From Phormidesmis priestleyi (lineage in GTDB: Bacteria; Cyanobacteriota; Cyanobacteriia; Phormidesmidales; Phormidesmidaceae), in NCBI GenBank assembly GCA_003242115.1, contig QBMP01000094.1:1-14354 (forward strand): 14,354 nucleotides of DNA. The letters run 5' to 3'. Shown here piece by piece: positions 12,572 to 14,354 of the stretch. Made by a program: the position numbers and the translations under genes. Positions within the stretch are counted from its first letter, which is position 1; the number at the start of each line of letters is the position of its first letter. The notes under the pieces are model-generated. The model was not told the DNA's origin. It did no database searches and saw nothing but the letters and a program-made list of their open reading frames with translations.

Positions 12572-12622
12572 GGGACAACTAGGCGGGCCTAACCTGACAA
12601 GTTCTCCTACCTAGTTCTGTCC
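12572..12622. repeat. Inverted repeat GGGACAACTAGG / CCTAGTTCTGTCC
   Basis: The arms at 12572-12583 and 12610-12622 are reverse complements apart from one inserted base, around a 26-base spacer. It lies directly upstream of the XRE gene's palindrome and may be a second regulatory site or a leader of unknown use. Confidence 0.4.
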
Positions 12623-12631
12623 AACCCATCC

Positions 12632-12661
12632 TTGTATACGCAAAACGTATACAAATATAGT
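12632..12661 (+). promoter_or_regulatory. Palindromic operator overlapping the promoter of the XRE gene
   Basis: TTGTATACG (12632-12640), spacer CAAAA, and CGTATACAA (12646-12654) form a perfect 9-bp inverted repeat. TTGTAT (12632-12637) and TATAGT (12656-12661) can serve as -35 and -10 boxes with an 18-bp spacer, so a bound dimer would block RNA polymerase. Autoregulation by the XRE protein is inferred. Confidence 0.65.
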
Positions 12662-12664
12662 ATA

Positions 12665-12952
12665 ATGGCTGAAGAGCAAAACACGCCTTTAACCCCTGTG
12701 CGAATAAGAGAATTAGCAAAACTAACTCAAACGAAAATGTCTGCACTACTGGATGTAAGGCAAGGCACCGTAAGTGATTGGGACACTCGTAAGAGTGTGC
12801 CTAGGCTAAAGCCTTCGCAATGGTTGCTTTTGATGTCTGCAAGCGGCTGTACACCTGAACAATTGGTTGCAGCTTACGAGCCTGAAGAGATAGCCACGAT
12901 ACCAATAAGGCTTCAGGCTCTTGGCCTTGGTTCAGTTAGCTCAGAAAACTAA
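12665..12952 (+). CDS. XRE/Cro-like helix-turn-helix regulator
   Basis: From the ATG at 12665 the product is 95 residues. Residues 21-48 (TQTKMSALLDVRQGTVSDWD followed by TRKSVPRL) form the classical XRE helix-turn-helix: a helix beginning TQTKMSALL, a turn, then a recognition helix ending at the conserved SDW. The first 10 residues are polar and the tail is short. The frame can be read back to a TTG at 12632, but that would place the operator palindrome inside the coding sequence. No Shine-Dalgarno lies before the ATG and the likely -10 box ends four bases upstream, so the mRNA may be leaderless or nearly so. The likely role is repressor controlling the element's genes. Confidence 0.78.
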   Translation: MAEEQNTPLTPVRIRELAKLTQTKMSALLDVRQGTVSDWDTRKSVPRLKPSQWLLLMSASGCTPEQLVAAYEPEEIATIPIRLQALGLGSVSSEN

Positions 12953-12955
12953 AAA

Positions 12956-12978
12956 CCCCCCAGCCAAAGGCCGGAGGG
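12956..12978 (-). terminator. Imperfect hairpin downstream of the XRE gene
   Basis: CCCCCCAGCC (12956-12965) pairs with GGCCGGAGGG (12969-12978) at eight of ten positions with a three-base loop. T5 follows on the minus strand, A5 precedes on the + strand. It may be a weak bidirectional terminator. Confidence 0.35.
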
Positions 12979-13007
12979 AATACGCCCTAGTGCAAGTAGG
13001 ACGCCCA

Positions 13008-13100
13008 ATGAATATACAGCTTACTCAGCAAATAAAAGGCGGTCGTTCTCCACCAGGTGTGGATTGCGATCGCCTTTCGTCTTTCTTAACTACAGGATAG
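13008..13100 (+). CDS. Putative 30-residue peptide coupled to the next gene
   Basis: The ATG at 13008 follows AGGA with a six-base gap. The frame encodes 30 residues (starting MNIQLTQQIKGGRSPPGVDC) and stops at TAG 13098-13100, two bases before the next ATG, with the stop overlapping that gene's AGGATAG ribosome binding site. This arrangement is typical of a coupled leader ORF. It has no recognisable domain. Confidence 0.42.
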   Translation: MNIQLTQQIKGGRSPPGVDCDRLSSFLTTG

Positions 13101-13102
13101 CA

Positions 13103-13411
13103 ATGAACATCGAAAAACAAAACCAACTCGCAATGAACGCCTTCGGCATCCTCGCAGGAAAGTATCTTTCCGAGATGGTTAGTGGCCAGCGATTTGAGTT
13201 TGAAAATCTCACCGGCGAAGTAACCATGTCCGATCAGGAGCGGGCAGATGCCATCAATGACGGCTTTGAAGAAGCGATAGCAGGAACCACAAAGATGTTT
13301 GAAGGTGCGTTGGGTGAGCGACTCATCCCGAAAGGATCGAGACGCCGCCGTAGCCACAGCAAACAAATTACCGTGAAGCCTAAGCGCTTCAATATCACCC
13401 AGATCGACTAA
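13103..13411 (+). CDS. Hypothetical protein with basic C-terminus
   Basis: From the ATG at 13103 (AGGA five bases upstream) the product is 102 residues; the longer frame from a TTG at 13064 overlaps the preceding small ORF and lacks a binding site. The N-terminal two thirds are mixed helical and acidic. Residues 76-95 are strongly basic (RRRRSHSKQITVKPKR region), suggesting nucleic-acid binding. It ends at a perfect hairpin shared with the convergent gene. I do not recognise the family. Confidence 0.62.
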   Translation: MNIEKQNQLAMNAFGILAGKYLSEMVSGQRFEFENLTGEVTMSDQERADAINDGFEEAIAGTTKMFEGALGERLIPKGSRRRRSHSKQITVKPKRFNITQID

Positions 13412-13418
13412 ACACACC

Positions 13419-13442
13419 GCCACCGGCAGCAATGCCGGTGGC
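13419..13442. terminator. Perfect hairpin between convergent genes
   Basis: GCCACCGGCA (13419-13428) and TGCCGGTGGC (13433-13442) pair fully around the tetraloop GCAA. Its position between two convergent stops suggests a bidirectional terminator, although there is no T-run. Confidence 0.6.
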
Positions 13443-13447
13443 CACTA

Positions 13448-13663
13448 CTACGCTCTCTCATCAGGGCCAAACAGCAGCACCCAGCCACCCCACAACACAA
13501 GCCCAATGACCACCGCCCATATCATTCCTGGCAAGAACTCGCGTCTAAACCAGTAGAAGAGATCGCCCGTCACCTCCAGGCCAGTGTGAAGCACGGCCAC
13601 CCCAACCCACAAACCGACCACACCTAAAGCAATGAAACCTAAAACCTTGAGAAACCTGTTCAT
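13448..13663 (-). CDS. Small two-helix membrane protein
   Basis: I choose the ATG at 13661-13663 (71 residues), with AGGAAG just upstream, over a GTG at 13738 whose extra 25 residues are not hydrophobic or conserved-looking. Two hydrophobic segments (about residues 4-25 and 45-65) flank a loop with FYWFRREF and a short charged tail GPDERA. Size and topology are like holins or small membrane inhibitors, but no specific family is evident. It is the only leftward gene in this part of the window and is convergent with the gene at 13103-13411. Confidence 0.62.
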   Translation of the reverse strand: MNRFLKVLGFIALGVVGLWVGVAVLHTGLEVTGDLFYWFRREFLPGMIWAVVIGLVLWGGWVLLFGPDERA

Positions 13664-13825
13664 AAATTCTTCCTTGGACGTGCGCCCTAATAGTTCCCGC
13701 GCACCGCCTCCCAGTTGAATCCGCACAATCAACAGCACAATCGCCGCCTACTCATCAGCACGTCCAAGCACATAGAGAAGCGCGGCGATCGCACCATTTA
13801 AAAACCCTTCATTCAAAGGATTCTC

Positions 13826-14041
13826 ATGACTAAGGATACTCCAGAGCAAGTTGCAGCTGCCCAACCACTCAGCGACGGCGAGCAACAAGAGCTGGCCGAA
13901 AAGCTGGCCAAACTGCCACCGAGCACCGCCCGCGAATTGAAATCGGGTGTGGAGTGCCTGCCGAAAGCGACGCGCGATCGCGCCCTCTACAACTGGGCAA
14001 AGCGCACCAAAATCCCCGTATGGTATCGCTCCGAATCATGA
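13826..14041 (+). CDS. Hypothetical acidic/helical protein
   Basis: This 71-residue protein starts at an ATG preceded by AAAGGA five bases upstream. It is predominantly helical: an acidic N-terminal half (SDGEQQELAEKLAKLPPST) and a more basic Trp-containing C-terminus (RALYNWAKRTKIPVWYR). The next gene starts within its stop (ATGA at 14038-14041), so the two are translationally coupled. I do not recognise it. Confidence 0.6.
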   Translation: MTKDTPEQVAAAQPLSDGEQQELAEKLAKLPPSTARELKSGVECLPKATRDRALYNWAKRTKIPVWYRSES

Positions 14042-14226
14042 AACAAAAGGAAATCATTGACCAGATGGCTGCTGGTGGCTACATCCTCAACCAAATGCTG
14101 ATTCAACCTAACCGACGGGCTCACCCTCACAAAATCAGCGATCGCCAGATTAAAGCCCTTGAAAACAAAGGGCTCGTAACCAAAACCGTTGGTTACGACA
14201 AGCTACAAACCTATCGACTCAAGTAA
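14038..14226 (+). CDS. Small winged-helix-like protein
   Basis: From the ATG that overlaps the previous stop (ATGA) the product is 62 residues. The sequence (KEIIDQMAAGGYILNQ early; ISDRQIKALENKGLVTKTV in the middle; YRLK at the end) fits a compact winged-helix fold: helix, recognition helix, then a strand-turn-strand wing. No Shine-Dalgarno precedes the ATG, consistent with coupling. A longer frame from 13954 would lie almost wholly inside the preceding gene and is not preferred. It may be a DNA-binding regulator; this is inferred. Confidence 0.58.
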   Translation: MKQKEIIDQMAAGGYILNQMLIQPNRRAHPHKISDRQIKALENKGLVTKTVGYDKLQTYRLK

Positions 14227-14230
14227 AACC

Positions 14231-14354
14231 GTGACAAAACCAAACAGTGAACTTAGCAAGAGATCCGCCCACGGCTTTGTCACCATAGACGGCAAACGCT
14301 ATCAGGTGCAGATCATCCACTCGCAGGCGCACCCCGCGCGCATCATTCAACAAC
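14231..14354 (+). CDS. Partial gene running off the window
   Basis: A GTG at 14231, four bases after the preceding stop, opens a frame with no stop to the window end (at least 41 residues: begins VTKPNSELSKRSAHGFVTID, later YQVQIIHSQAHPARIIQQ). The polar composition suits a soluble protein, and the tight spacing suggests the same operon. No Shine-Dalgarno is obvious and the start is uncertain. No family call is possible from this fragment. Confidence 0.5.
   Translation, partial: MTKPNSELSKRSAHGFVTIDGKRYQVQIIHSQAHPARIIQQ

Larger units (their letters stand above)
8296..14354. mobile_element. Element 2: tandem integrative element with TOPRIM primase-helicase (right end outside window)
   Basis: It starts at the second att copy, followed by an integrase gene placed and oriented as in element 1. 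It carries a primase-helicase, an XRE regulator, and a series of small unknown genes. No third copy of the 51-bp repeat occurs in the window, so its right boundary is not seen and the genes near the window end belong to it only by proximity. Confidence 0.68.

Overview
The window looks cyanobacterial. It carries many copies of the cyanobacterial palindrome GCGATCGC (HIP1) in both host-like and mobile-element DNA, a DUF2301-type membrane protein, and small hypothetical genes of cyanobacterial style. I cannot name the species. The genomic background is only about 1-2165: the tail of an upstream gene, a DUF2301 membrane protein, a convergent M28-family metallopeptidase, and an intact tRNA-Pro(GGG).

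From the tRNA rightward the window is two mobile elements in tandem. A 51-bp stretch covering the anticodon loop to the 3' end of the tRNA (2119-2169) is repeated exactly at 8296-8346 without the 5' half of the tRNA. Just beyond each copy, and reading toward it, lies a gene for a 385-residue tyrosine recombinase of the same family. Element 1 (about 2119-8346, 6.2 kb) is therefore complete. Element 2 starts at 8296 and runs off the window, since no third copy of the repeat is present.

Element 1, read from the tRNA: integrase; a non-coding region with iteron-like repeats and an AT-rich stretch (candidate replication origin); a VapE/VirE-type AAA+ replication protein; a small excisionase-like DNA-binding protein whose gene abuts the vapE gene; a leftward operon of a short leader ORF, two membrane proteins and a small soluble protein; and, divergently at the far end, a ribbon-helix-helix protein with a coiled-coil protein. 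It has no relaxase, capsid, packaging or transposase gene that I can recognise. Integrase plus Xis-like protein plus VapE plus origin is the layout of a self-replicating satellite or minimal integrative element, so this is my main candidate for an undescribed system.

Element 2 uses a related integrase and the same att site but a different replication module: a 763-residue zinc-finger/TOPRIM primase fused to a RepA-like helicase, whose stop codon abuts the integrase start codon. Inside that gene, in a linker region, lies a dense set of inverted repeats and five TGATCA sites. A strong hairpin sits just upstream of the primase start. Further right are an XRE-type regulator with a palindromic operator and a series of small unknown genes, several translationally coupled, extending past the window end.

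The functional picture is two related integrating replicons stacked at one tRNA gene, sharing integration machinery but differing in replication genes. Family calls rest on motifs read by eye; no database search was done.
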